DNA of 64,000 nucleotides from Cristatella mucedo (GCA_009760855.2 WPIO01000119.1:1174001-1238000); one strand, 5' to 3'. Shown: positions 10,471 through 22,205, numbered from the stretch's first letter. Translations and numbers: made by a program. Notes: generated by a model not told the origin, from the sequence alone.

Positions 10471-11424
10471 GGGCTCGGTCGCTGCATTGGGTTGTCTGAG
10501 AATGTGAGCAAAATGGCACGAAATTTTGAGGTTCACCTAAACGATGGCTTGGAGCGATATACAAAACTATTTGGAGCTTAGCAAAGCCGATGTCTGGCGT
10601 ACTTTCGGTGGATTGAGGTAGTCGCCAGCGCCTCTGCAGCCCAATTGCATTAAAAAGAGCCAGTACAATGGCATAAAATTTGACGGGCACATGATAAAGA
10701 CTGTGTACTACAATATTTATTCGAAATTCGAGATCTGAGCTACCGATTTCCTCTTAATTTTTGCTTAATTAGTGGACTGCAGCAGATTGGAGGGCATGGG
10801 TGCTGCAGGCACCCATGCCCTCAATACCGAGAGCTACAGCAGTTATCACCTGCCACTACCCTCTTGCAGGCTTCAGCAGATTGCATCTGGCAACGCCGGG
10901 ATGCTGATGCTTGCCTTGGACACTGCTAAAATGTGGCCACCGGTCCCCCACCTTACCCTTCTTCAGTATTCTGGGACGGGGGGGGGGCTACCAGGGTAAA
11001 GAAACACACGGAACAAAAGGGCCAACCACAAATACTAGTTCAGAAGTTGCCAGCCGGGAATTTCGCCTGGAATAGGCTCGGTGTCCGGTTGCACGAGTAC
11101 CATTGTGCATGCTTCAATCGGTAGTTTCACTTAAAACCGTCAGCGCCTGGACGAAGCCGTGAGTGAGTGCCTGCTTAATGCCTCCTAGAGTCTGAGAAAC
11201 AGCATATCCCGATCCGATGGCAGTGAGTACCTCACACACTTGCTGCTGTTGCTAGGCTGCCAACAAGCATGATTTACTAGTGTCGGCTACTGGTCTTACA
11301 CTGCCCGAAGCAGAAGCCAGCCGAAAGGGTTTCAAGTTCCTCTTTTCTGGCGCTTGCAGCTTTGCGAGGGTCGACCACCGAGTCGATCGGCATATCGTTA
11401 TTTTGGCCTGCCTCTGCAATTCAT
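10471..11424. other. No recognisable gene
   Basis: Single-copy-looking sequence without supported coding content. A 9-10-base G run occurs at about 10979-10987. Confidence 0.5.
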
Positions 11425-11775
11425 ATCAAGGCTGAACTGCTGCACCAGCTTCAGCTCCTAGTGCACTCACATCCTCTGTGGACAATAAATTAGCTGTGCC
11501 ATTCCGTGTACTCTCCTGCTGTCGAGTGTAGCCTATCCTTAACAGCCGTCTTGAGCTCCTACTTCCATGCTACTCACTACCTCAACTGTCCTCCTGACTC
11601 AGCTTTGCTTCTCAATTTCTCTTTGTTGCATGAGATGAAGTCTATTGGCTACCGAATGCATACCGAAAGCCCTTAGGCTGTTTGCGTGCTATACAAAAGT
11701 CTCCTGCGTATCACCCGTTTAGTGTATGCGGCTTTTTAAAGTTACAGCTGGAGATACCTTACACTACGGCCAGTT
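11425..11775 (+). mobile_element. LINE B 3' fragment, diverged
   Basis: Matches the LINE B end (CTGCACCAGCTTCAG, GTGGACAATAAATTAGCTGT, CATGCTACTCACTACCTCAA, GGCTACCGAATGCATACCGA) with internal deletions and frameshifts. The tail is degraded near 11765. Confidence 0.75.
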
Positions 11776-11997
11776 TTTCCTTATCCACATTGAATGGTAA
11801 AAAAAGGTAAAGGTCGGCTGAGCCAACTCCCTCAATTATATAGCAGCAGAATAGTCTTTGTGGCTACCTCTCAACAGCGAGCAATTAGGGATTTCCAAAG
11901 GTAGCACTCAAAAACAACCTATGACCCGATCAACAAAGTGCAAGCACTTTAAGCCTGGGCTAAGACCCGGACCTCACCTCTGCCAAACCAATGCTTG

Positions 11998-12106
11998 CCA
12001 CTCTTTCTCTCCCTCCCTCCCTCCCTATCTCTCTCGTCCTCTCTCACATCTCCTCTCTCTCTCCCCCTCCCTATCTCTCTAGTCCTCTCTCCTCGCTCTT
12101 TCTAAA
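11998..12106. repeat. Pyrimidine-rich (TC)n/(CCCT)n tract
   Basis: Interrupted CTCTCT and CCCTCC runs over about 110 bp; low complexity. Confidence 0.8.
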
Positions 12107-12301
12107 CTGATGGTATCAGAAAAATATTTGGGTGGCACGCACTGGCCCAAACCCAGCCCTAACAGTGGACGGTGCCACGATTAAGTTGTTCACGGTTAAG
12201 TCTGAGTAAGGTCCTCGATAGCCTACTAGACACTCCCTTGCACAAAGTGCACAAGTGTTGGCAGAAATAACTGACGGTGCTGTCTCGAGAATCTTGCAGC
12301 A

Positions 12302-12560
12302 TAATATTAATAATAATAACACACTTGATAAAGCGCCCTCGGAGAACTCAATCTCTTTCTAGGCGCTTTATATATGATGCTAAGGAAGCATGATTGAATG
12401 GCTAGCAGTAGCATGCTCAATAAACAACAAGAATAACAAGGTTTGGGATAACATGCGAAGGGTCAGCATGCAAGTGTGATTAGTAGCAGCATGCACAGTG
12501 TCAGCACGCATAAGCACATTAAGAACGAATCATAGGGACCCACTAAATGCACTTACAGCC
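12302..12560 (-). mobile_element. LINE A 3'-UTR and tail
   Basis: Starts with (AAT)n and CACTTGATAAAGCGCCCTC, the hairpin, then the LINE A 3' UTR (GCATGCACAGTGTCAGCACG, GGACCCACTAAATGC). It stops just after the C terminus of the polymerase; 5' truncated. Confidence 0.8.
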
Positions 12561-13304
12561 CAGTCTTCCACCTTTGCACTCCTCCGGTAGGATCTAGTCG
12601 AAGACATATCTGTTAACTTAAGGATGACCCATACAACGCATTCGTATAGAAAGTCCACTGTACATCTAACCACTATCGGCTGTGGCGGCGATTTGACCGT
12701 GCGTTGCTCTATTCCCTGCTCAACGGGCGTCACGATTCAGGAAATATAACCACATTCGAGGCAGTAGGCCAAACAGGTCGCACTTCACCTTATACTCCCA
12801 CGGTGACCATACATGGCAACAGCTCATAATCAACCCATAGTATGTGCACCAATATCCGGAGCATGCACGTCAGCATGGGATTCGCTGGCTCTATATTTTG
12901 AAATTACTGTTTTCCAGCAACCTGAGCGGAAACTGGAAATTTGTCTGCTGGGGGTACAGACTACCATCGCAAGACTTTTTACCGGCTATTCGCTCACTAA
13001 ATAGAAAGCATCTCCCTCCAACGACGAATCACTGGTTAACCACCCTGACCCATTTCAGAATGAATGAGCGCTAGTGGCTCGGCCTAAAAATCATCTGGCA
13101 CCAAGCAAATAATTCTTCTATATGCTTTACAGTGCATCCGATCTGATCCGACATAGAGGTTATGCCAGCCACTCAACTAACACACTGCCTCAGCTAACAA
13201 AGCTGCATTGTTAGGACTATTTCCATGGCTTTAGCACACAGTCGTGGCGCAACCGGCACAGCTCATATAGATGCAAGCCACGAGCAGTTGCCGTGCTGTA
13301 GTAA
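12561..13304. other. No recognisable gene
   Basis: Only short unsupported reading frames and no repeat structure I can see. Confidence 0.45.
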
Positions 13305-13850
13305 TCAAGCACTGCTGCCGGCGGCCCTGTGGGCCCCCTTCAAACTTCCTGCCCGGAAGGAGCAACCAGCAGGGACAATCCCAACATTCTCAGCTGCCCA
13401 GCGATGAGCCACGGCAGAGTGTATCACTTTATGGGAGGCTGAATCGCTCACATTTGCAGGGTCAAGCAACGGCACACCGAGGTCAAGCAGCTCAGTTGCA
13501 TTGGCATTCCAAAGTAATCTAGCCTGGTCTATAAATCCTGGATGCTCTAGAATTTCAGCCGTCTGAATTGCCGGGTCGACATGAGCATTCTGCCTCACAA
13601 AGTTTTCAACCTCTTTTGAGATAATACTAAAGAAAATCTTCCCCTCTACATGACAAAGTGATATGGACCGGAGCTGACAGAGCAATTGAGCCGAATGGAC
13701 GAAGAGACCAGTGACACTTTACCTCCTCTAATATGCACACTCGGTTTGCTTGGCAACACTGCTATGATACAAGGTACATAGACCAAAGTCGATCTAGTAA
13801 GTGTGCCTAGAGGTCTTGCAACCGGGGCAAACTTCTCATACACCCGTGGC
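13305..13850 (-). pseudogene. Degraded non-LTR reverse transcriptase, QKGGIPG-type family
   Basis: The minus-strand frame shows LRSISLCHVEGKIFFSII, matching the FRPISLLNVEGKIFFS block of a non-LTR RT group. It continues with VDPAIQTAEILEHPGFIDQA (family: IDTSVQKGGIPGxxGCxEH) and VPLLDPANVSDSASHKVI (family: VVWLDLANAYGSVPHKLI, RT motif A). Upstream, about 13646-13843 in a second frame continues the N-terminal side. The catalytic Asp context is altered and there is at least one frameshift. This family is unrelated to LINE A and B. No 5' or 3' end was found. Confidence 0.5.
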
Positions 13851-14183
13851 TGTTGCCCTGCATACTCGGCTCCCTGTAACCCTAGCCTTCAATAATCACA
13901 CAAGGCTACTGCCACGACCTTCAGCTGCACTTGCTCAGAGAGCTCAGCATGCAAAACATTCAGACACAAAAGCCTAGCCAGAATGTGCAACGGATGGGTG
14001 GAATGACATATCGCTCAGAGCATATAGTAATCAGAAATATCCCTGACATACTTTGGTGCCAATGCAGGTAGATTGTGTTCTCTAACAGGAAACCAATGCT
14101 CACTCATAATTGTTACCTATTTTCCCATAAAAAACAATTGCAAATAGACACACATTCCTTGCAACCTTTGAGATAAGAGTGAG

Positions 14184-14311
<128 letters not shown>

Positions 14312-14499
14312 GACTAATGCGGTGTGTGGTCACATGCAAGCAGTGCACAGCAGCTGGTACTGGTCGGAATGGGACCAGCCAAAGTTGAGCAGCAAGGGCT
14401 GAAAGGAAGGCACAACCTTTTACACCCTTTGCTCGAAGCGCTGCTTAACTAAAGGATGATCTATGCAATATGCAACGAACACATATGCGAACAATATGC

Positions 14500-14822
14500 A
14501 ACGAACTAATTGTGACCTCTAAGTGACAGCAAGGATTTTGAAATCGATTCGATGCTTGATGGGGAGCCAGCAAAACTTAGACAGAAGTGGTGTGATGAGG
14601 CAGCTTTGCTGCTGGTTACAGACCGACAACTGTTGCCTTCCGGGCTAGTTGTAGTCGATTGAAAGCAAAAGCTGGGTGCCTTGAATAGAGGGAATTGTTA
14701 CAATCTAGATGTGATGCCATGCAAGTGTGAACTATATTGGTAGTCATACAATAATATAACAATAACACACTTGATAAAGCGCCCTCAGAAAACTCAATCT
14801 CTTTCTAGGTGCTTTACATTAC
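14500..14822 (-). mobile_element. L2-type LINE 3' fragment, divergent subfamily
   Basis: The left end is an exact LINE A-style tail on the minus strand (14750-14822: CACTTGATAAAGCGCCCTC...). The hairpin is followed at 14500-14750 by a diverged coding remnant whose frames give NSLY, LQL, HHTTSV, a LAPHQASNRF block and a KILAV-like block, matching NSLLxGLP...LVQN...HITPLL...WLPVKQRIDFKIL of the L2/CR1 C-terminal region. It may be two insertions. Confidence 0.6.
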
Positions 14823-17015
14823 TCTTGTCTAAGCTGGGTTACTAAGGCTCCAATCAGGCACAGCCTCCACGCGGACGGTTCTGGATAGTGTTTTGATATT
14901 ACCTGGCAAAGTAGAGAGCCATAGGTAAGCATAGACGGTGGAGGGGGCTGCCTGGCTCTGAACAGTACACCTTGCAAGCAGGTATTATTTGTGGTACATA
15001 GTGCTCTACTGAATGTGAGCCAACAGCAAAGTGGTGGGTGCACTAAATCAACAACAATAACCCAACTAAATGCAATAAATCAGCATTTGAAAAAAAGTCG
15101 CATAAGGAGTCTGCCAGTAACACACACACACACAAGTAATACATCTCTTCCTGTCCCAGAAGTCAACAGCCACAGGCCATACTGCACAATCACAGCACGA
15201 GGTACTGGCTACGACGATACATCTACAAGGGTAGCAACACGATCCTTGCATGCCATCCAGCAAATGAGCCACTCGGGGTCAGATGCCAGTCGTTTGCCTC
15301 TGTCCACTCACAGCCGGTAAGGAAGAGGAGAGAAGGGGGAGGGGTTGCAAGCAGGGTCGTTAGTGCCACATGCCACTTGATATAGGACCAGCTTCACGTG
15401 CCAGTAACAGAGCCCTGGGCTGAAATACTCCACTGCAGCAGTGTGACTCGGCACCTAAGCTTAGGTCACTAGGACTTGGCCCTTCACAACGTTAAGTTGT
15501 GTGGGGGTGCACGGAAGAGGCCAGCTGACCTAATCAAACCTCTGTCACACCCTAGCACTCTATGGCTTATTGAGCTTAGCACACGCAGAGAGCAAGCGGC
15601 AATAAATCGAATTATATACAGTTTCGTCCGGTGTCGAGAGAGATCTCGGGTTATGTCCTGGCATTCATATCTACACCTAAGTAGGCCCGACGAATAAACG
15701 ACATCGGATCGACAATCAGCGGAAAGTAATTTGGCTCCCAGCAAAAGTGCTCTATTAGAACAATGGCATCTTGCAGAAGCTGCAAGCAAGACTTCGCACT
15801 GAGTCATGATCACTCACCACCTGCCACTCTTAGGCTGCAGGGGGAGGGGTACTGTTTAAGTATATCGCTCGCAGCGCTGTTAGTCAGCGCATGTGGAGGC
15901 TTTAAGCTTTAACTCAATGATTACATTTCGACGCCGCTAATGGAGGCGTACAGGTACAGCAGATCCGGCTGCTGGCCTGCAGCCATCTAGCATTAGTAGA
16001 TGCGATTCTGCCGCTATGCCGCCCCTGTCAGTTTACATAGCAAGCAATCTAGCAAGCTTCCCCTATGAATTATGCAATAGAAAAAGGTGCCATACACGCG
16101 TAGAGCATGCGAAAGCACTGCGCAGTCTAGGCAAATGAAAGACAGAAAGAGCACACTGAAGGCCAACTGATGGGCTCAAGGCATCGCGTGACAGAAGCGA
16201 AGCAATGTCCGTCCGCAAAGTTTACGCCACAGCCAAAATCACCGCGACCGCTGCGAATAACAGGCTGACATGCGTCAGCGGCGGCGGCTTTCTGAAGAGC
16301 GCTCGAAACTGGCTGCCCAGGCCATGTACCTATCGGCAGCCTGAGCAGCGGCAAGGAAGACTCGAGTTGGGAAGCCTGGCGCCAATGCGATGGGCTATAA
16401 CTGCGAGGGTACATACCTGGCAGAGATGCGTCGGCACTGCAGCGCAAGAGCAATCTCCCGCACGGCCAGCAGCGGTAACCTTTAAGGCCTATCCATATTA
16501 GGAATTGATCGCCGATAGCGCCCACGTTTCCGGGTCCCGCAAGCACCTAGCCTTGACCTGTGTTACTAATGAGACGACTATTTCCGCGCCGGCGTCCGGT
16601 GTGACTAAGCTCAACCCAAGCTCGGCTGCGTAAAGGAAATGACTGAGAGAAATGCTGCTAATGAATGACTTAGTGCATGTTTACGGAGCTGACTTTGGGA
16701 TTCCGGCTAAGCCCGCGTCTTGCTGCGTAGCCCTGCTGCTAGCTGTTGGGGGGTGTGATGGGGGCTTCCACTAGCCCGATTATAGCGGATAAATATTATT
16801 TGCGATTATGCGATTATACGATAGTTTATTGCCAAGGTCGTATACAAATCCGGCACCCTGAGATAGGTGGGAGGTCAGGATTTGAGACTCGGGGTATTGG
16901 CATTGAAGCTGGTTTGAGCTGTAGGGCAGAGACGTTGGCTGGCGTCCGTCTAAGCCGCCGTTGAACGCTTGTAACCGTCCGTTGCCGTCAAATAAACTTG
17001 TTTGAGTTATTGATA
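14823..17015. other. Intergenic stretch, no supported gene
   Basis: The longest open frames (about 16127-16546 minus and 16205-16501 plus) are on opposite strands of the same G+C-richer sequence. They match no family I recognise and have no supporting signals. A short (CA)5-type run is at about 15120-15135. Confidence 0.45.
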
Positions 17016-17246
17016 TGTTACGGACTTGATATTTTAAGATATGAGCAATCCACGTCGCTACCGTGCTTATGCTACTGCCGGCGTACCTGTGTGCATTGGT
17101 GCAGCCCCTTCAAGTGACTAGCTGCGATGCAAGGCTCCAGCGGCTCGACTATTCGTCGGGCGGCGGCTGAGACTAGCCCCGCTACGAGCGGTGTGTTTTC
17201 GGCCTAGTTCTGACCTACTTCAAAGCCGCACGCCTTGTTCGTAACA
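17016..17246 (+). repeat. Short solo LTR-like repeat, copy 2
   Basis: A 231-bp unit bounded by perfect inverted ends TGTTACG (17016-17022) and CGTAACA (17240-17246), i.e. the 5'-TG...CA-3' of an LTR. It aligns with 1304-1530. It sits at the left edge of the satellite array. I see no clear target-site duplication, so the boundaries are inferred from the inverted ends and the second copy. Confidence 0.55.
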
Positions 17247-17247
17247 C

Positions 17248-18958
17248 CACGATACAGCTGCAATTTAGAAAATAAAAGTAAGAAACCAGCTACTTTGATA
17301 TCAAATTAGACAGAATAAAAAAAATTCACGCAATTTCACTTGCTCATTCTCGCACCTTGGCCTAAAATGGCCCTGATCAGCCAGCCTTTTTACACTTCAG
17401 ATGGCGATATAGCTTCCATTTCCTCAAAATGCTTCGCGAAATCGCGGTTTTGATTGTAAATTATGGAGTAAGGTATGCCAAGTTTACACCCCAAGTTTCA
17501 AGTGATTTCGCTCGCACATTCTCATGCTATGGCTTTCAATGGCCCGGCCCAAATGCTAGCAAAAACCATTCAAATTGCAATAAGGCTACAATTTCCACAA
17601 AAATCTTCTCGCGATTTTGGTTTTGTTCCCGAATAATGGACAACGGTATTCCACGTGTAACCGCCAGATTTCGTGCGATTGCGCTTTCGCGTTCTCATTC
17701 CATTAACTATACTGCGATACATCTGCCATTAAAAAACTATGCACTCGCAGTTTTAATTCTAAATGATAGAGAATAGTGTTCTAGTTTTACCCGCCAGATG
17801 TTATGCGATAGGGCTTGCGCTTTCTCGTGCTATGGCCACCGATGGCCCGGTCCAAATAGTAGCCCATGATATTCCAACTGCAGTAATGCTGATCTTCACA
17901 AAATCTTCATGAAATTTTTGGTTTTGAATTAAAATGATAGAAGCAATAGTGTTCCAGGTTTATCCACTATATTTCAGCTGATTTCGCTTGAGCGTTATCA
18001 GGTTGTGGCTTCCGATGGCTCGGGCCCAAATGGCAGCCATACGGGGTCAAACTTTAAAGCAGCTACCACTTAAGCAAAAAATTGGCGAAACTGTTGTTTT
18101 GATGGAAAATCATAGCAAGCAATGTCCTAGGCTAACACACAAAATGTCACGCGATTAGGCTTTCGCGATCTCATGCTATGGCATCTTATAGACAGGCTAT
18201 GGCCTCTAATCTACGTAGTTGAACTGCGATCCACCTGCCATTTCCGAAATAAGCACTGCAAAACTTCAATTTTGAATAGAAATTATGGAAAACAGGGTTC
18301 AGGGTTTACCAACAAAATTTTACGGCATAGCGAATGGACGTTCTCAGGCTTTGCCATCCAACAGCCCGGGCCAGCTGTCCTCCCTACATATTCGAACTGC
18401 AGCTGCCATTTTTACAATATGTGTAGCACAACAGTGGTCATTTTTCATTCCACGTTATGGAAAACAGTGCCCTGGGTATAGCTTCGAAGTTTCCTGTTAT
18501 ATGCGCATGGACCTTCTCATGCTATGGCCTCCTATGACTCGGGCAAGCTAGCCGCCCTGCATGATCGAACTTCGATGCAGCTGCCAGTTTCACAAAAGCT
18601 TCTGGTAACTGCAGTTTAGATTCCTAATTATAAAAACACATAGATATACCTTCACCTAAAAACTTTCATGCGATTGCACGCGAACGTTCTCATTCTATAG
18701 CCTCCGATGGCCAGTGCCAGCCAGCTTATCTATACATTCGAACGGCGATACAGCTGCCATTTCCACAAAACTTCACAAAATTGCGGTTTTTATTCAAAAT
18801 TATAAAGAAGAGTATGCAAAGTTGAAAATCCTTGAAAGTTTCACGGAATTTTCCTGTCGCGTTCTCGGGCTATGGCTTCTTTGGCATGGCTCAAATGAAA
18901 GCACTGAGTAGTCAAACTGCGATACAGCTGCCATACCTCGACAAAATATTCTCCCACA
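17248..18958. repeat. Satellite array, ~170-bp monomer, ~10 diverged copies
   Basis: A repeating pattern recurs: CGATACAGCTGCCATTTCCA, CACAAAA(C)TTC, GCGGTTTTGATT, AAATTATGGA, ACAGTGTTCCAGGTTTACC, ATGCGATTGCGCTTTCGCG, TTCTCATGCTATGGC, CCGATGGCCCGGGCCAAATG. Landmarks equivalent to CTATGGC fall near 17528, 17695, 17833, 18005, 18172, 18345, 18520, 18695 and 18863: mostly 167-175 bp apart, with one 138-bp gap. Monomers are strongly diverged and show no conserved reading frame. Confidence 0.8.
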
Positions 18959-18959
18959 G

Positions 18960-19125
18960 GTGAATGCTATCATATCCTATTATTACCGAATCCTGCTCAT
19001 CTGATCATATGCCCTCTTCCACATCCAAAATCATAGGTGAATCGCAAAACCTCAAGACCCTCGGCATCGATGCTTTCCGTGCGAGAATTTCTGCTTCGTC
19101 CTTGCTGCTCAACCTGCCATCGTTG
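18960..19125 (+). mobile_element. LINE A nested copy, segment 1 (end of endonuclease)
   Basis: Encodes IITESCSSDH, SKIIGESQNLKTLGIDAFRA and LLLNLPSL, matching the endonuclease C-terminal region of the near-complete LINE A (IITKSCLSDH...SKITCESQNLKTL). It stops at 19125, where the hAT element begins, and resumes at 21675. Confidence 0.75.
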
Positions 19126-19389
19126 CAGAGGCGTAGTGAGACCTTTCAGCCCCTGGAAATAAAGCTACAAATGGCACGCCTTCCCTCGTCATAAATTGCT
19201 ATAAAATAGCTCCACTGCAGAAAAAATACAAAAACAGACGCTAGCAGGCATATCGAGTCGAGAAAGTTTTATTAATTGTAGTATAGGTACTAGGTAACTA
19301 ACACAGCTTTAACTAGATGCATTTTTCCGGCCTTAAACGTGGCAAACTGGCCCATTACAGCTTGAAAGTAAATATTTTCCAGTAATTCT

Positions 19390-21215
19390 GTCTCTATACC
19401 TAAAAGAAGGTCAAATCGTAGAGTCGATCTTGACCCATCGATGCTCTCAGATAAGACAGGATTATTTTCAGCTTGCTAAGGGAAAGTTCACAACTGGCAA
19501 GTGCTAAAGCTTTGATGAGAAGAAGTCAAAGGATTGCACGGTCGCATATTTCGTACAGCTCTGTTCCGTCAACATCTGAACAATAGAAGCCTCCGCGAGC
19601 TGGACATTGCTAGTGGAGTTTATTCTGGTCAAGTGTCTTCAAAAGCCTCACAACTTCCAACAAGAAACCAAATTTGGCATTAAGATCTGTGAGCCGGCTA
19701 AACCTAGTTGTAATTTCTTGTTGAAGATAATATATACTGTCCTTCATTATTCTTGAACTCTCCTCCTATGCCGAGAGACCGACATCTTGAGAGAGTTCTC
19801 CAGGCATCTGTTTCATTCGGTGGATTCTTTGTTCAACTGCTGTTCCCCACAATTCACGTCTCCTTTTAGTATCAGGTAGTGGTTCTTGGCACAGGTCTTC
19901 TCTAAGCCTTGAAAACTTTATGGCAAGAGAGTGGAGGTCTACAGAGGTGTAGCCGAGTTCTTCCCGCCATGCACCGCCATACTCCGGCCACGCTGCCGCT
20001 CGCCATGCCGCTAAGCTAGGGTAAGATGAGCGGCCGTCAGGTTAGACTTCTTTATAACATCGCATGCGCCAATAACAAAGGGTGAACTAAACAAGTCTAC
20101 AGGGGAGGGTCCTATACAAAGTACACTAAATGGGCGCAAGACGACGCCGCAAGCGTGAACGAACGTGCTAGTTGGTCAGTCGGCTTCCACAGTCCTGCCG
20201 TTGTACCGACTCCGTTCCAACAGTACGAGCGTCCGCCGTAAAAGATCCGACTAGCTGAGTAGCTGCTTGGCAAGTCGGAGTCGACGTTTACCACAGTCGA
20301 AAGCTTCCGCGGGGAGAGGCCAACTCACGGGAGGGGTCACGAACAGGGTACACGGGGAACGCGGAATATACAAGTCTCAACAACTAGCGTGCTATTCAGC
20401 TCCGCTCGGGCCTTGGGCACTCGTTGCCTTGCGTGCGTGGCCACATCTCCGGAGCACGCCTGCATCCATCCTGGTGCATAACTCTGCGAGACCGGGAGCC
20501 TCCAACACCACGACTTACTCGGCCAACTTCTCCTACCCAAGAACCACACGTCCTTTCTTCACCGCAGATCCGGCCATGCCATAGGTCCGACGCCCGGCCT
20601 CGCCGATGACCCTTACCACATTACAGCCGTTCTGTCCCAGCCAACCGAACCTAGCCTGGGTACAGAAGCATCTTTGAAGTTCATCCTTGGATCCTGCAGT
20701 CTTTTCTGAACGCGGTCAATCTTCTTTAAGATGCTGTACAAAAATAGCAACAGAGCAAACAAGCTAAAGTTAAAAATACAATGCAGGAGACTGCCAGATT
20801 CAATTCTTTCGAAGTGTTTCAATTGTAATCTCAGACAGCAACTCCAAAAGACTTGCAATGCTGTTCACTCCATCATCGATAGCTTACACAGCGACCTCTC
20901 TTGCAATCTACCTTGTTGCAGAGTTACGTTTTACAATGACGACCAAGACTTTGTTCAGTTCTTCCCACCCCAGAGTTGATCTTGAAAGAATAAGTAGGTG
21001 CTTTCTATTGTTCCAAAAAGGTAATGACAATGGAATCTTGACTTTTAGCATGAACTCCTGCCAGGTTCAAACTGCCGTTATTAAAGTTTACAAAGATTGC
21101 CTTCTCATTTCTGGACAATATTCTTCTGTAGACACTTGAAAAGTAGCCAAAAATGACTTCTGCTTTGTCGAAGCACAGCCAATTAAGTAAACCCACCTTA
21201 TGTGCTCTAATAGTT
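19390..21215 (-). pseudogene. hAT family transposase (ZMYM1-like), dead
   Basis: On the minus strand, going downward from 21215: SRNEKAIFVNFNNGSLNLAG (family: NPxAIFVPCxxHSLNLxG), FFGTIESTYLFFQ, INSIASLLELLSEI-type sequence, and ILKKIDRVQKRLQDPRM. After the LTR come VDLHSLAIKFSRLREDLC, RIHRMKQMPGE, YYLQQEITTRFSRLTDLN and finally KIILSYLRASMGQDRL, the hAT C-terminal dimerisation region. The N-terminal TTF/BED part is missing. Several frameshifts and stops occur, plus the LTR insertion between KDA and VDLHS. The family normally encodes a DDE transposase, and some domesticated relatives exist; nothing here suggests domestication. Confidence 0.75.
19948..20664 (-). mobile_element. Solo LTR (717 bp) inside the hAT
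   Basis: On the minus strand it starts TGTACCC and ends GGCTACA. It matches the plus-strand LTRs at 22612-23329 and 24459-25173 throughout, including TATA-like TTATAAAG near the CTGACGGCCG block. The flanks give GAGG (19944-19947) and GAAG (20665-20668): a 4-bp duplication of CCTC on the coding strand with one change. Dropping the LTR and one copy restores GAT GCC TCT GTA GAC in the transposase frame. Confidence 0.82.
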
Positions 21216-21674
21216 TGTCGTTGCTTAGCCACACCCGCTGGCTCGCCCCTGACGCTGCGTAGCAGGCTGGGATCTCCCTTGGCAGGACGCAGCCCGTCTG
21301 TGGCAGGTAGGGCGGGGTGAGTGGACGGGAGGGCAGTTGGAACGCGGAGGGGAGGGGGAACGGCCGTGTGCTTGTTTCGCTGCGAGCGCCGGCCGAATAC
21401 ACGGTGGTTGAAGCCCCTCGACGTTTCCTTATCGTCGAGTGTATGCTGCCTGAGAGTCGAGCCACAGCTAGGTCAAAGTAGGTAAATATGCTTAGCTAGC
21501 TCAGCCAGCAATTGTCAAGTCTATTGAAACAAAGACTTGCCTGACATCAAGGTTGATATTCTCACATATAAATTTATGAAAAAAATATGCAGAACTCGTT
21601 GTGCATTTCGCGTTCCCTTGCCCTTGGCGCCCGGGGACATATGTCCACCCTGCCCAACCCTAGCGGCGCCTTTC

Positions 21675-22205
21675 TATCATTGGTAGAATCCAGCAACATG
21701 ACACTTACTGACGTGTTTAACGAGTTTGCATCACTAACTAAACGTAGCGTGTGCCCTCATCCAGACGGCCTATGATGTAGCACAAACATTAAACCAGCTA
21801 GGTGTACTAAGCGAAGGCTTGAGAAAGCCTATAAAAGATAAGGATTAACTGTCCATCGGCAAGGATACAAAGACTACTGTAAATGGTACCGGTTGATCTA
21901 AGCAAAGGCCAAATCGGGCTTCTACAAAGGTATTGTTGAATCATAGAGGCAAAGTCAAACAATTCTTATGTCAAGCATTAACCACCTCCTTAACTTCTCC
22001 CAGGTTAGATCCTTACCCAATGATCCTCAGTTGACCTAGCCGACCTCTCCACTACTTTCTCTGTCAGCAAAACAGACAAGATCAGAAAGTCTATCCCTAA
22101 GGTTGCTGCATCCCTTCTGGATGCCTGTCCGTAAAATATATCAACGCGTGACTCCTGCCTATCGATGCTGTACACTTTATCGACGTCTAAATTCAAGGAT
22201 GCCAT
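21675..22205 (+). mobile_element. LINE A nested copy, segment 2 (endonuclease-RT linker)
   Basis: Encodes SLVESSNMTLTDVFNEFASL, KRSVCPHPDGL and a decayed linker (TVHRQGYKDYC, SSINHLLNF, SVSKTDKIRKSIP) matching the near-complete LINE A copy. It ends at KFKDAMP, where a LINE B fragment is inserted. Confidence 0.78.

Larger units (their letters stand above)
19126..21674 (-). mobile_element. hAT transposon (ZMYM1-like transposase), inserted in LINE A
   Basis: The left terminus CAGAGGCGTAG is the usual hAT-type end for this group. The right terminus is a diverged inverted copy (GGCGCCTTTC for ACGCCTCTG). The flanking 8-mers CATCGTTG (19118-19125) and TATCATTG (21675-21682) differ at two bases, as an old 8-bp hAT target-site duplication would. 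Removing the element and one 8-mer rejoins the LINE A reading frame (PSL / SLVESSNMTL). A 717-bp solo LTR is inserted inside, so the hAT itself is about 1.83 kb. A G+C-rich stretch of unknown origin occupies 21240-21480. Confidence 0.8.

Noticed and set aside
16127-16546. A 139-codon minus-strand gene
   Set aside because: The opposite strand is equally open, and no family match, signal or splice context was seen.
20267-20609. Pro/Ser-rich open frames on both strands
   Set aside because: They lie entirely within the solo LTR and recur in the other LTR copies.
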